This document shows positions 54,906-63,604 of a stretch of DNA of 64,000 nt, piece after piece (position 1 is the stretch's first letter; every line of letters begins with the position of its first letter). Source of the DNA: Pseudomonadota bacterium (lineage in GTDB: Bacteria > Desulfobacterota > Desulfobacteria > Desulfobacterales > RPRI01); contig JAHITX010000001.1 of the NCBI GenBank assembly GCA_018817425.1, positions 1-64,000 of the forward strand, read 5' to 3'. The translations under genes and the position numbers were made by a program. Under the pieces are notes generated by a model, which did no database searches, was not told where the DNA came from, and worked only from the letters and a program-made list of their open reading frames with translations.

Positions 54906-55637
54906 TTATAAGTTTTGCGCAGAAATTTTCACAGCTTCCCTAAAATCAAGCGTTCCGCTGTATATTGCTTTGCCTGTAATAACCCCAACAACTCCATATT
55001 TTTCAATTGATAGAAGATTTCTTATATCATCTATCGTTGAAACGCCTCCTGAGGCAACAACCGGAATATTTACAGATTCGGCAAGCCGCTTTGTTTCCTC
55101 AATATTAGGCCCAGTTTGCATTCCGTCTCTGTATATATCTGTAAAATTAATTGCCGCAACTCCGCAATCTTCATAAGTTTTTGCAAGATCTACAGCTTTC
55201 ATTTCCGTCGTTTCCGTCCATCCTTCTATTGCAACAAAACCTTTTTTCGCATCAATTCCTACTACTACTTGTTTTGGATACATACGGCAAATATCTTTAA
55301 CAAATTTGGGATTTTTGTGCGCTTCCGTTCCTATTACTATCCTTTTAACGCCGATATCTAAAAACATTTTGGCGGTTTCTTCATTTCTTATTCCTCCGCC
55401 AACTTGTATGTCAACTTTTACAGTTGATAGTATTTTCTTTATGGCCATAAGATTAACAGGGGTTTTTTCAAAAGCCCCGTCAAGATCAACCACATGAATC
55501 AATTTTGCTCCCTGCTTCTCCCATTTTTGGGCCATAGCTGAAGGATCATCTGAAAATATAGTTTCACGATCCTTTTCGCCCTGTAAAAGCCGGACACATT
55601 TTCCGTTTTTTATATCTACTGCAGGTATAATAATCAT
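54906..55637 (-). CDS. hisA: Phosphoribosylformimino-AICAR ribotide isomerase HisA
   Basis: This 243-residue TIM-barrel isomerase of histidine synthesis begins [20 protein letters not shown] with the first catalytic Asp at about 8. It also has QVGGGIRNEETA and VVASGGVSTIDDI phosphate loops and TDIYRDGMQTGPN with the second Asp region. The start overlaps the stop of the upstream lipoprotein gene by 4 bases (ATGA). Confidence 0.95.
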   Translation of the reverse strand: MIIIPAVDIKNGKCVRLLQGEKDRETIFSDDPSAMAQKWEKQGAKLIHVVDLDGAFEKTPVNLMAIKKILSTVKVDIQVGGGIRNEETAKMFLDIGVKRIVIGTEAHKNPKFVKDICRMYPKQVVVGIDAKKGFVAIEGWTETTEMKAVDLAKTYEDCGVAAINFTDIYRDGMQTGPNIEETKRLAESVNIPVVASGGVSTIDDIRNLLSIEKYGVVGVITGKAIYSGTLDFREAVKISAQNL

Positions 55638-56362
55638 TTTGTGAAAAATATATGAATCATCTCTTCAAGACCCGGTTTTGCCAGATCTTCTGCGACAACC
55701 CATTTTCCTCCCCTTTTAATAAAAGTTCCAATTTCAAAAAGATTTTCGCTTAAAGGCCGCTGGGTTTCATCCATATGGCCTGTCCAGATAATACGGCGTT
55801 CCGAAACACTTATAAGATGCAAATCAAAAGCTACCGAAGCGGGAGATTCTACACCATAACCTGTTCCTACACGTTGTTTAAAACGGTAAATATGCCCTAA
55901 ATAAACAGCATCTGCTCCAACCGCTTGTCCGATTTCAACAATTTTATCAATCATTGCTTTCGAGTCTTGGAAGCACGCTTGGAAGTCATCTGCAATAAAT
56001 TCTGCTCTATCAGGGGGAATTATTTTAAAATCGGTGTTTTTTTCCAGCAGAGAAAAAAGATGATTTGTCAACATAACATCAGCGTTTTCCGCAATATCTC
56101 CGGTAAAAAACATACTTCCGCAAAGCGGGCATCTTATATTATTCTCTTTACCGCAAAAGTCAGTATAATTTTTAAAGCGGAGAACAAGTACCTTTTCAAT
56201 TTTCCCCTTGGTAGAAAGAAGTTCAGGTTTAACTTGGTTAGAACTACATGCCGGAAAAAGTAAAGGTATAAAAAACAACAAACAAATCAACTGTACAAGA
56301 TTTGCCTTCCTTTTAAAAACACTCCCGACAAATAAACCGTATAATGAATTTTTTATTATCAT
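55634..56362 (-). CDS. Lipoprotein of unknown function between hisB and hisA
   Basis: The 242-residue product has a signal sequence ending in the lipobox LLFPAC near residue 39, so it is probably an envelope lipoprotein. The mature part has [10 protein letters not shown], a cysteine pair CPLCG, and [18 protein letters not shown]; the fold resembles the small alpha/beta lipoproteins of the GNA1162/CsgG-like group, which is tentative. It starts 4 bases inside hisB (ATGA) with AAAGGAG and ends 4 bases inside hisA, an odd partner for histidine genes. Function is unknown. Confidence 0.6.
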   Translation of the reverse strand: MIIKNSLYGLFVGSVFKRKANLVQLICLLFFIPLLFPACSSNQVKPELLSTKGKIEKVLVLRFKNYTDFCGKENNIRCPLCGSMFFTGDIAENADVMLTNHLFSLLEKNTDFKIIPPDRAEFIADDFQACFQDSKAMIDKIVEIGQAVGADAVYLGHIYRFKQRVGTGYGVESPASVAFDLHLISVSERRIIWTGHMDETQRPLSENLFEIGTFIKRGGKWVVAEDLAKPGLEEMIHIFFTK

Positions 56363-56946
56363 AATACTCCTTTTGTGGAGCAAATTCCGGTTATCCGTTC
56401 ATCAAGAGACGTTGCCTGATCAAGTGCTCTTCCGGCAGCTTTGAAAACGGATTCGATAATGTGGTGTTCATCCTGGCCGTAAAATGTATTTATATGAAGA
56501 TTCATACCCGCCTTTGTTGAAAAAGCTCTGAAAAATTCCCTTGCAAGTGCAATAGTGAATGTAGCCCCTGAATTCGGAATAGATGGCACATTGTAAACTA
56601 AATAAGGACGGTTTGAAAGATCAATAGTAACCGAAGTTAAGGAATCATCCATAGGAACCGTAAAATTACCATAACGTCTTATGCCTTTTCTGTCGCCAAG
56701 AGCTTTGTTTAATGCATCTCCCAACACAAGACCCACATCTTCCACTGTATGGTGGAAATCAACTTCAATATCGCCTTTTGCTTTTACTGTCAGATCAAAA
56801 AAACCATGTGCAGAGAAAAGAGATAACATATGGTCAAAAAAGGGGATGCCGGTATTAACTTCATGTTTCCCGGTTCCATCCAATAAGAGTTTAATGCTGA
56901 TTTGTGTTTCTTTTGTCTTACGCTCAACATCGGCTGTACGATTCAT
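56359..56946 (-). CDS. hisB: Imidazoleglycerol-phosphate dehydratase HisB
   Basis: This 195-residue monofunctional dehydratase has the two manganese-binding motifs [11 protein letters not shown] and DEHHIIES, as well as GIPFFDHML. It catalyses the sixth step of histidine synthesis. It is the standalone form, without the phosphatase domain of enteric HisB. Neither hisH nor hisF is nearby, so the his genes are scattered here. Confidence 0.96.
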   Translation of the reverse strand: MNRTADVERKTKETQISIKLLLDGTGKHEVNTGIPFFDHMLSLFSAHGFFDLTVKAKGDIEVDFHHTVEDVGLVLGDALNKALGDRKGIRRYGNFTVPMDDSLTSVTIDLSNRPYLVYNVPSIPNSGATFTIALAREFFRAFSTKAGMNLHINTFYGQDEHHIIESVFKAAGRALDQATSLDERITGICSTKGVL

Positions 56947-57084
56947 AACTCACCTTCAATTCGTTATATATTAAGTATTAACGTTGTTTATTTGTATGCC
57001 GATATACTGTAAGTGTCAAGCTTATATGTTATTGTTTCCGACCAATCTGCTTGCATATTATTCTATCCTTGTTTTTATTCATCT

Positions 57085-57173
57085 GAGCCACTTTCAAAAC
57101 GTTTCAGTTTGTTCAAGCTCAAGGCGGGAGAAAATTTCAACAACAGGAATACATTGAGGATTTCGAGGATTTT
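57085..57173. repeat. Partial second copy of the 142-bp MITE-like element
   Basis: These 89 bases match 48617-48704 in opposite orientation with about six differences, including the terminal GAGCCACTTTCAAAAC and a GGCGGGAGAAAATTTCAAC core. Beyond 57173 the match stops, but AAATTTGAGCCC, the next piece of the full copy, recurs at 57358-57369, so this copy may be interrupted. Confidence 0.7.
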
Positions 57174-57243
57174 GTCTTTATTCATTTCTGTCATGATTTC
57201 AGCTGTGATTAGTAAATATATACTGGTTAAACAATACAACAAT

Positions 57244-57281
57244 AGGAATAGGAGGAAACCTTAATGCTTCCCCCTATTCCT
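57244..57281 (+). promoter_or_regulatory. Hairpin hiding a Shine-Dalgarno and start codon upstream of nhaA
   Basis: AGGAATAGGAGGAA (57244-57257) pairs with TTCCCCCTATTCCT (57268-57281) at 13 of 14 positions. The stem contains AGGAGG, and the 10-base loop holds an ATG (57264). That ATG opens a 31-codon frame ending at 57359, about 40 bases before nhaA. Confidence 0.5.
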
Positions 57282-57359
57282 CTTGTTAAATTTCCGCATA
57301 GCATTGTTTGCATAAGGAAAAATAATAAACTATATTTCCTTATAGAAATATTAATATAA
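57264..57359 (+). CDS. Possible 31-residue leader peptide before nhaA
   Basis: A small frame begins at ATG 57264 with an AGGAGG 7 bases upstream, the best ribosome binding site in this region, and ends at TAA 57357-57359. The peptide is hydrophobic with several basic residues. nhaA itself has a poor ribosome binding site, so coupling is possible. It may equally be chance. Confidence 0.3.
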   Translation: MLPPIPLVKFPHSIVCIRKNNKLYFLIEILI

Positions 57360-57400
57360 ATTTGAGCCCTTATCAACAGAGCAAGACAAAGCGCATTTCT

Positions 57401-58564
57401 ATGATAACCACCATTGAAACATTTTTAAAAAGACAATCATCGTCAGGCATGCTGCTGATTTTTTTCACTATTACTGCCCTGGCATTGCAAAACAGCGGCC
57501 TGTCTGATTTGTACAATGGATTTTTACATACGCATGTAGAAATTCGATTTGGTAATTTACAAATTGCCAAGCCCTTATTGCTCTGGGTAAATGATGGACT
57601 AATGGCGGTTTTTTTCTTTCTAATTGGGCTGGAGGTTAAAAGAGAATTTATTGAGGGTCATCTTTCCTCTCTAAGTCAGATCGCGTTACCAGGAATAGCA
57701 GCGCTCGGAGGAATGACGGTGCCTGCTCTGGTTTTCATTGCATTCAATCAAGGCGAGTCATTCGCAATGAAAGGCTGGGCAATACCAACCGCAACCGACA
57801 TTGCTTTTGCTTTGGGAGTTTTATCTCTATTAGGGAATAGAATTCCCGTCTCTTTAAAAGTATTTCTGTTAGCGTTGGCTATTATTGATGATTTAGGAGC
57901 TATCGTTATTATAGCACTGTTTTACACGGCTGACATATCTACAGTCTCTATAGTCATCGCTTCAATCGCTCTTACTACCTTGTTTACCATGAACAGAATG
58001 GGCGTAGCTAGTAAAGCGGCTTATATTTTGCTCGGCATCGTGCTTTGGGTTAGCGTATTAAAATCAGGCGTTCATGCAACTCTATCAGGTGTCGCATTAG
58101 CCTTTATGATTCCTTTGAACTGTATAGGCAGAGACGGTAAAGTCTTTTCTATGAGCAAAGAAATGGAGTATGGTTTACATTATTGGGTAGCCTTTATGAT
58201 ATTGCCCCTTTTTGCTTTTGTTAATGCAGGTGTTGATTTAAGAGGGATTTCTTTTGAGGAAATGCTAAATCCTGTCCCTATGGGAATTATGATTGGATTA
58301 TTTATCGGTAAACAGTTGGGGGTTTTTAGTTTTAGTTGGCTTGCTATCAAATCAGGATTCGCAAGCTTGCCCAAAGATAGTAGCTGGAATCAACTGTATG
58401 GTGTATCCATTCTTACCGGTATCGGATTTACCATGAGTTTATTTGTTGACACGTTGGCTTATGATGATAATCAGATTTATCACTATGCAGATAAACTAGC
58501 CATTCTCCTGGGTTCATTTATGTCTGGTATCGTTGGTTATTATGTTTTAAAAAGCTCGAAGTAG
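57401..58564 (+). CDS. nhaA: Na+/H+ antiporter NhaA
   Basis: This 387-residue inner-membrane antiporter has about 12 helices and exports sodium in exchange for protons. It follows E. coli NhaA closely: LLWVNDGLMAVFFFLIGLEVKRE, GWAIPTATDIAFALGVLSLLG, the essential Asp-Asp pair in AIIDDLGAIVIIALFY, VLKSGVHATLSGV and TGIGFTMSLFV. The start at 57401 gives the usual N-terminus; a TTG start at 57362 is less likely. It stands alone. The close match to gammaproteobacterial sequence may reflect transfer. Sodium tolerance fits a marine or sediment organism. Confidence 0.94.
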   Translation: MITTIETFLKRQSSSGMLLIFFTITALALQNSGLSDLYNGFLHTHVEIRFGNLQIAKPLLLWVNDGLMAVFFFLIGLEVKREFIEGHLSSLSQIALPGIAALGGMTVPALVFIAFNQGESFAMKGWAIPTATDIAFALGVLSLLGNRIPVSLKVFLLALAIIDDLGAIVIIALFYTADISTVSIVIASIALTTLFTMNRMGVASKAAYILLGIVLWVSVLKSGVHATLSGVALAFMIPLNCIGRDGKVFSMSKEMEYGLHYWVAFMILPLFAFVNAGVDLRGISFEEMLNPVPMGIMIGLFIGKQLGVFSFSWLAIKSGFASLPKDSSWNQLYGVSILTGIGFTMSLFVDTLAYDDNQIYHYADKLAILLGSFMSGIVGYYVLKSSK

Positions 58565-58804
58565 TTCCTTGAAAAAGCTCCGGTTGTGCCTTCACTTTGA
58601 AAATCTGCATATTGCGACGTTAGCTTCCATAGCGTATAGATACCATAACGTTTAAAAGTTATAATGTCGATAAACACTTTTGGCGGTGATATTATGGCAA
58701 CTGCTACAAAACGTGCCACGATTTATTGAGACCCAGTTTTACATAAAGCTTTGAAATTGAATAAAACAAATTAGCTATGCGGAATTTTGTTTTTATAAGA
58801 CGAA

Positions 58805-58834
58805 AAAAGGCTGGTTGTATTTTACCAGCCTTTT
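58805..58834. terminator. Terminator of tRNA-Ala (and plus-strand transcripts)
   Basis: AAAAGGCTGGT (58805-58815) pairs exactly with ACCAGCCTTTT (58824-58834). On the minus strand the stem is followed by a T run (58803-58808), placing it about 30 bases downstream of tRNA-Ala. On the plus strand it is followed by CTTTTTT, so it can work both ways. The rest of the gap 58565-58865 shows no gene; GAAACTGGCTC at 58843-58853 matches the end of the MITE-like element. Confidence 0.78.
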
Positions 58835-58865
58835 CTTTTTTGAAACTGGCTCTAATAGTTTTATT

Positions 58866-58941
58866 TGGTGGAGATGAGGAGGTTCGAACTCCTGGCCTCA
58901 GCATTGCGAACGCTGCGCTCTCCCAACTGAGCTACATCCCC
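58866..58941 (-). tRNA. tRNA-Ala (anticodon CGC)
   Basis: This 76-base gene on the minus strand has acceptor GGGGATG/CATCTCC, discriminator A and encoded CCA. The D arm contains AGCTCAGTTGGGAGAGC, the anticodon arm is CAGCG-TTCGCAA-TGCTG, and the T arm is AGGAG-TTCGAAC-CTCCT. The anticodon CGC reads GCG alanine codons. All four stems pair well. Confidence 0.95.
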
Positions 58942-59060
58942 ACGTTAATATTTTAATACCAAATTAAAAAAATCCGGTCAATTTAAAATTTAATTTTATG
59001 TTTAAGCTGTATAATGTTAAAGGGGGCAATGTAGATTATTCCAAACGGAGGATTTTTAAA

Positions 59061-60791
59061 ATGAGTTATGAAATTATTCTAAATGATGCTTTCAAGCGTT
59101 TTACACTTGATCAGGACAAAATCAAAACACCGGAAGAAACCGTAAATAGCTTTAAAGAAACGCTTAAAGAACTTGATCTTGATATTCTTGAAAGCACTTC
59201 ACGAATAGATAATGGCAGGCTGAAAATTCCCGTTTATTTCAGCGTATGTGGTAAAGATGCTTCAAATATTACCGGAACAAAAAAGCAGATGGGAAAAGGC
59301 GCAACTCCTTCACAAGCCGAAGCAAGTGCTGTAATGGAACTTGCAGAAAGATTCAGCTTTTTTTCTTTTTGCCAAAACCCCGATAATTTTTTCTATGAAA
59401 AACCTGCTAATATAAATTATAACGCAATCTCTTTTGAGATGATTGCAAAATCTGTTCATGACTCTTCGGATGATTTAAAAATAACAAAAAATATATATGA
59501 TAACCTGACGCTTAAATGGACATGGGCATATAACCTGACAAAAAAAGAATCGGTGCTTATTCCCTTTAACTGGTTTTATATGATTAATGAATTCAACGGT
59601 CCATCCGCCGGAAATTGTGTGGAAGAGGCATTGAGTCAGGGAATTTGTGAAATTGTTGAGCGGCACGTTTCATCACTAATCAGCATAAATAAACTTAAAG
59701 TTCCTTTAATTAATCCTGATTCAGCAACAGATCCAATGGTAGTTGAAATGATAGAAAAATACCGTGCCGCGGGAATTAAACTATATATTTCGGACTTTTC
59801 TTTAGGACTCGGAATACCCACCGTAGCTGTTCTTGCTTATGATCCATCAACCTTTCCCGAAAAAAGTGAAATTGTGTGGACAGCAGGAACCACACCTGAC
59901 CCTCAAAAGGCTTTAAGCAGGGCTCTTACGGAAGTAGCCCAGCTTGCCGGAGATTTTAATACATCCTCAAATTATGTTGCCAGCGGACTTCCAAAATTTA
60001 CTGATCTCGACAATGCACGGTTTGTAATGGAAGCAGAACCAGTTATTGATATTGACAACCTCCCGGATATTTCCAGCAATAATATAAAAGTAGAAGTAGA
60101 AAACCTGATTTCATCGCTTTACGCAAACGATATGGAAGTAATAGTTATAAACACCATGCATCCCAAGCTTAAGATTCCTGCATTTTACACCATAGTGCCG
60201 GGCGCTCATTTCAGGGAAAGAGCTGCAAGTGCAAGTACCGGTTTGTTCTGCGCAAAAATCATTATTGAAAATTATGAACCCGAAAATGCTCTTTATGAGT
60301 TAATGCAAATGGATCAGATGCTTGCCGGAAAATATTACATAAAGTTTTATATAGGCCAGTCTTATCTTTTGTTAAATGATCCCGGCTCGGCATTACCTTA
60401 TTTTAAACAGGCTCTTGAGTTAGACCCGTCAAAACAGGATATTTCCAGCATATATTCTTATCTTGGTGTATGTCTTAAAGAAATGGGGGAATACCGGCAG
60501 GCGATTTCCATGCTAAAAGAAGGTGAAAAATATGACAATGAAAGAACAGACATTTTCAACCTGATGGGATTTTGTCACTTCATGCTTAAAGAACATGAAA
60601 TGGCTATCGAAAATTTTATGAAAGTTATAAAATTAGATCCGGCCTCTGCAATAGATTATGCAAATATAGCTTCAAATTACCGCGATATGGGAGAAAAAGA
60701 AAAAGCAATATACTATTACAAAACAGCTATCGAACTTGACCCTTCAATAGAATTTGCAAAAACCAATTTAAGTAAACTGCTACAAGCATAA
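59061..60791 (+). CDS. YcaO-domain protein with C-terminal TPR repeats
   Basis: This 576-residue protein has a YcaO domain (about 20-380), an ATP-dependent enzyme that activates amide backbones. The ATP/Mg-binding acidic residues are visible: Glu87, Glu93 and Glu96 in the EASAVMELAER block, and Glu188-Glu200 with Arg201 in VEEALSQGICEIVERH. From about 400 to the end lie TPR repeats (YLGVCLKEMGEYRQAISML, LMGFCHFMLKEHEMAIENF). The start at 59061 has GGAGG upstream; the in-frame ATG at 58998 lacks it. No precursor peptide, cyclodehydratase partner or TfuA lies beside it, so it is more likely a YcaO of the E. coli type, linked to RimO methylthiolation of ribosomal S12, than a peptide natural-product enzyme. 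That is inference. Confidence 0.82.
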   Translation: MSYEIILNDAFKRFTLDQDKIKTPEETVNSFKETLKELDLDILESTSRIDNGRLKIPVYFSVCGKDASNITGTKKQMGKGATPSQAEASAVMELAERFSFFSFCQNPDNFFYEKPANINYNAISFEMIAKSVHDSSDDLKITKNIYDNLTLKWTWAYNLTKKESVLIPFNWFYMINEFNGPSAGNCVEEALSQGICEIVERHVSSLISINKLKVPLINPDSATDPMVVEMIEKYRAAGIKLYISDFSLGLGIPTVAVLAYDPSTFPEKSEIVWTAGTTPDPQKALSRALTEVAQLAGDFNTSSNYVASGLPKFTDLDNARFVMEAEPVIDIDNLPDISSNNIKVEVENLISSLYANDMEVIVINTMHPKLKIPAFYTIVPGAHFRERAASASTGLFCAKIIIENYEPENALYELMQMDQMLAGKYYIKFYIGQSYLLLNDPGSALPYFKQALELDPSKQDISSIYSYLGVCLKEMGEYRQAISMLKEGEKYDNERTDIFNLMGFCHFMLKEHEMAIENFMKVIKLDPASAIDYANIASNYRDMGEKEKAIYYYKTAIELDPSIEFAKTNLSKLLQA

Positions 60792-60866
60792 CAACGCAAT
60801 GTCGGGATATAGAGATAAATTAGTTTGAACCGCAACACGGATTCCGTCTGGCATCATACAAGAAAC

Positions 60867-62021
60867 CTATTGCTCGGCACTATTCTTTATCTCTTCTGCT
60901 ACTAAATATGCCACAGGGAGCCAGAAAAAAAACCAGGTGGGGTGAGGCCCTTTCAACAGTATATGAGTATCTGTTGCAATAGATAGCAGCGCAAACACAA
61001 CAAGAGAAATGGCGAGACCGTTTTCTCTTACAGATTTAATAGTCAAAGATTGCCTGGCTATATGAACCGCCAGGTTCAACAATAATACTACTCCTATGAT
61101 ACCGCCTATAAAAAATGTTCCTACATATCCGCTATGAGCATGCGGAAAACTGAGAGCCGGTGTTATAGTAACAGTTTCATTTACCGCTATGCCGTGACCA
61201 AAAAGCCAAGCACCGCTATTTATACTCTCTGAAATAACCTGTTTCCATATTGGGATTCTAAAGCTGGAATGTGCCCAAAAAATTCTTCCGCAGGATATAA
61301 TTTTAAGATAATCGAGCACCCATAAAACTATACCCGAACCTCCTATGATAAATGGCATTATTTTTCTGCTCTGACCAATCAAACCCGCAACAACGGCTAC
61401 GGATAATGCTAAAATTGGTCCTCGGCTCTGAGCAAAAATAATACTCAAAAGAAGAATGGATAGCGCGCAAATTCTTAGAGCTTTCCCGGTTTTTTTTTCG
61501 GAAAACATTAAAAACAAAAACAGTGTGGCATAGGTGCAGGCTCCAAAAATGGGACTTTCAACGCGGCCATAAAAAAGCAATCTTTGGGCAAAAGGCTTGT
61601 CATAAAAAAATAAAAGTATAGATAGCCCTCCCCATATAGCTGCCCAGAGAGAAACGTAATTCATCTTTTCTTCCAGGTCGTATTTGCTAAATAGCAATAC
61701 GCAAAGAAAGAAAAAAACCAGGAAAGAAAACCAGTGCCTAAAAGGCTTGACAATCTCAGATAAAGACACGAATTGCATATTCAGAAAAACTGTTAAGGCT
61801 AAATATGAAACCAAAATAAAAACCAAAATAAAACCTTTGGACTTAATAACATTGAACAAATCTTCTTTTTTTACTCTTATAAATAAAACGAAAGGCACCA
61901 AAATAACCAGATAAAAAAAATTGTTATGAGCCTTTGAGCTAAGCGGACCGAAAAAAAGCGATAAATAAATTATAAATGGAATTATAAGAACTTTTGGATC
62001 ATGCTGCCTGAATTTAATCAA
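60867..62021 (-). CDS. O-antigen ligase/polymerase-like membrane protein
   Basis: This 384-residue integral membrane protein has about 10-11 helices. A large periplasmic loop near residues 245-290 precedes the conserved FPHAHSGYVGTFFIGGIIG segment, the signature area of the Wzy_C/WaaL family. Members join or polymerise O-antigen or other surface glycans. The start is a TTG at 62021 preceded by GGTGAG. It lies by glycosyltransferase genes, which supports the role. Ligase or polymerase cannot be separated by sequence alone. Confidence 0.78.
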   Translation of the reverse strand: MIKFRQHDPKVLIIPFIIYLSLFFGPLSSKAHNNFFYLVILVPFVLFIRVKKEDLFNVIKSKGFILVFILVSYLALTVFLNMQFVSLSEIVKPFRHWFSFLVFFFLCVLLFSKYDLEEKMNYVSLWAAIWGGLSILLFFYDKPFAQRLLFYGRVESPIFGACTYATLFLFLMFSEKKTGKALRICALSILLLSIIFAQSRGPILALSVAVVAGLIGQSRKIMPFIIGGSGIVLWVLDYLKIISCGRIFWAHSSFRIPIWKQVISESINSGAWLFGHGIAVNETVTITPALSFPHAHSGYVGTFFIGGIIGVVLLLNLAVHIARQSLTIKSVRENGLAISLVVFALLSIATDTHILLKGPHPTWFFFWLPVAYLVAEEIKNSAEQ

Positions 62022-62178
62022 AGGAAACTCTCACCCATAAAATGTTTTGATAGTAAGAAAGACCTCGAATTTTCAAGGGTTTTCCCCGCTCTTTGTTGAA
62101 TTTATAATAGATTAACGAAAAAATCAGCACTCTCAGACATTTCGGAAACCACAAATGAAAATGCAGATTATTAAGCCT

Positions 62179-63330
62179 TTATCCTCTATTCTTTGACTGA
62201 TCAAGCAGTATATCATCATAAACTCTGATAATCTGCTCTGTCATCTGCTCTATAGTAAAAGCATCCAAAACCCTCTGCCTCGCTTTTATGCCCATACCAC
62301 TCTGCTCTTCCGTGTTGAGCCTTCTTAGCTTCAATAAACCCTTTAAGATGCTATCTTCATCTTTAGGATCCACCAAAATGGCACTTTCTGTTGAATCAAC
62401 AACTTCCTGACAAGGCCCTATGTCGGCTGCCACCACGGGAAGTCCAACAGCCATAGCTTCGAGCAAAGCAAGTCCTAATCCTTCATTAAGAGAAGGAAAG
62501 ATAAAAGCATCCAAAGAATGTAGAAATGTTGGGATATTTTCTCTTTGTCCTAAAAGAACAATATTATGCTCAAGACCAAGGTCTTTGATTTGTTTCTTTA
62601 ACTCGTACTCTAGCTGGCCAGCGCCTGCAACAAGTAATATGGAATCTGGGAAATCTATAACTAAGTTCTTAAATACCCTAAACAAACGCTGGTGGTTTTT
62701 CTTGGGTGCCAGTCTGCCTACCATACCGAACCAATAACTATTGGCATGCCCTTTAAGGATCTCTTCTCGAATCTTTTGTTTTGGTATAGATGAAACTTTC
62801 AAATATTTAGAATAATCGAGGCCATTGGGTATGCTTATAACCTTTTCTTTGTCTATCCACTTATTGGTCATCAAGATGTCATCATGCACAGCCTTAGAAA
62901 CACCAATAATCCGGGCTGTTTTATTAAAAATAATCCGATTTGTAAATTGTCTTTTCTTTGATCTTGTCCGTCCGGTACCGTGAACTGTTGATATAACTGG
63001 TTTTCCACCTGCAAGAATAGAGGAGATGACCCCATATACCGTAGGTTTGTGCCGATGACAGTGAATGATATCGATTCCTCTGTCCCGAATCACACTCTTT
63101 AGAAATAAGACTCTCCGAGGAAAAATTAATCTGCTTTGTCCTAAATACTTTTCGGGATATATTGTTTCAATGCCTGCCCGTTCTATGCGAGTGGGCTTCT
63201 CTGGTTTGCCGCGAAGAAAAATGACAGTACTTTGATACCGATCTGGCTCTAGTCTTAGAATGAAATCATCAAGCAGAGGATAATCACCATGGAATTTCGA
63301 AATAATATGGAGGATGTTTATTGTTTTCAT
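62179..63330 (-). CDS. GT4-family glycosyltransferase
   Basis: This 383-residue GT-B enzyme has an N-terminal acceptor domain (LHIISKFHGDYPLL, VISTVHGTGRTR, ARIIGVSKAV, the latter starting the linker). The C-terminal nucleotide-sugar domain shows GMVGRLAPKKNHQRLF, FPSLNEGLGLALLEAMAVGLPVVA with the E-x7-E motif, and GPCQEVVD. It adds a sugar to a surface glycan precursor; donor and acceptor are not predictable. It lies about 157 bases upstream of the ligase-like gene on the same strand. Confidence 0.88.
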   Translation of the reverse strand: MKTINILHIISKFHGDYPLLDDFILRLEPDRYQSTVIFLRGKPEKPTRIERAGIETIYPEKYLGQSRLIFPRRVLFLKSVIRDRGIDIIHCHRHKPTVYGVISSILAGGKPVISTVHGTGRTRSKKRQFTNRIIFNKTARIIGVSKAVHDDILMTNKWIDKEKVISIPNGLDYSKYLKVSSIPKQKIREEILKGHANSYWFGMVGRLAPKKNHQRLFRVFKNLVIDFPDSILLVAGAGQLEYELKKQIKDLGLEHNIVLLGQRENIPTFLHSLDAFIFPSLNEGLGLALLEAMAVGLPVVAADIGPCQEVVDSTESAILVDPKDEDSILKGLLKLRRLNTEEQSGMGIKARQRVLDAFTIEQMTEQIIRVYDDILLDQSKNRG

Positions 63331-63604
63331 AACTATCTCATAATCCTATTCTGTCACGGGTCAGATGTTTTTAAAGAATATTTTTGATCACATCTTTATC
63401 CAAAGTTAACGGCTCATAACAATTCGTATAACCTTTTTCAACTATTTATCATTATCCAGGTGAATAAACTGCCATATACTGTGTTGATTGTCAAATTATA
63501 ACCTTTCTTGACATACAAGTCTAATTTTCCTATACTTTGGCCCTTAAAGAACAAGTTCTTATAACCGATGGTCAACAATCGGCGCGTGAAAATAAAACAA
63601 ATCC
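63331..63604. other. Divergent intergenic region of the glycosyltransferase genes
   Basis: AT-rich spacer of 274 bases. It should hold the promoters of both divergent glycosyltransferase genes; TTGACA-like sequence is seen near 63509 on the plus strand (TTGACATAC), but no clear -10. The short plus-strand ORF starting at 63537 is a shadow. Confidence 0.4.

Noticed and set aside
59061-60791. YcaO gene as part of a thiazole/oxazole peptide cluster
   Set aside because: Neighbours are a tRNA and polysaccharide genes; no precursor peptide, dehydrogenase or E1-like gene was found within several kilobases.
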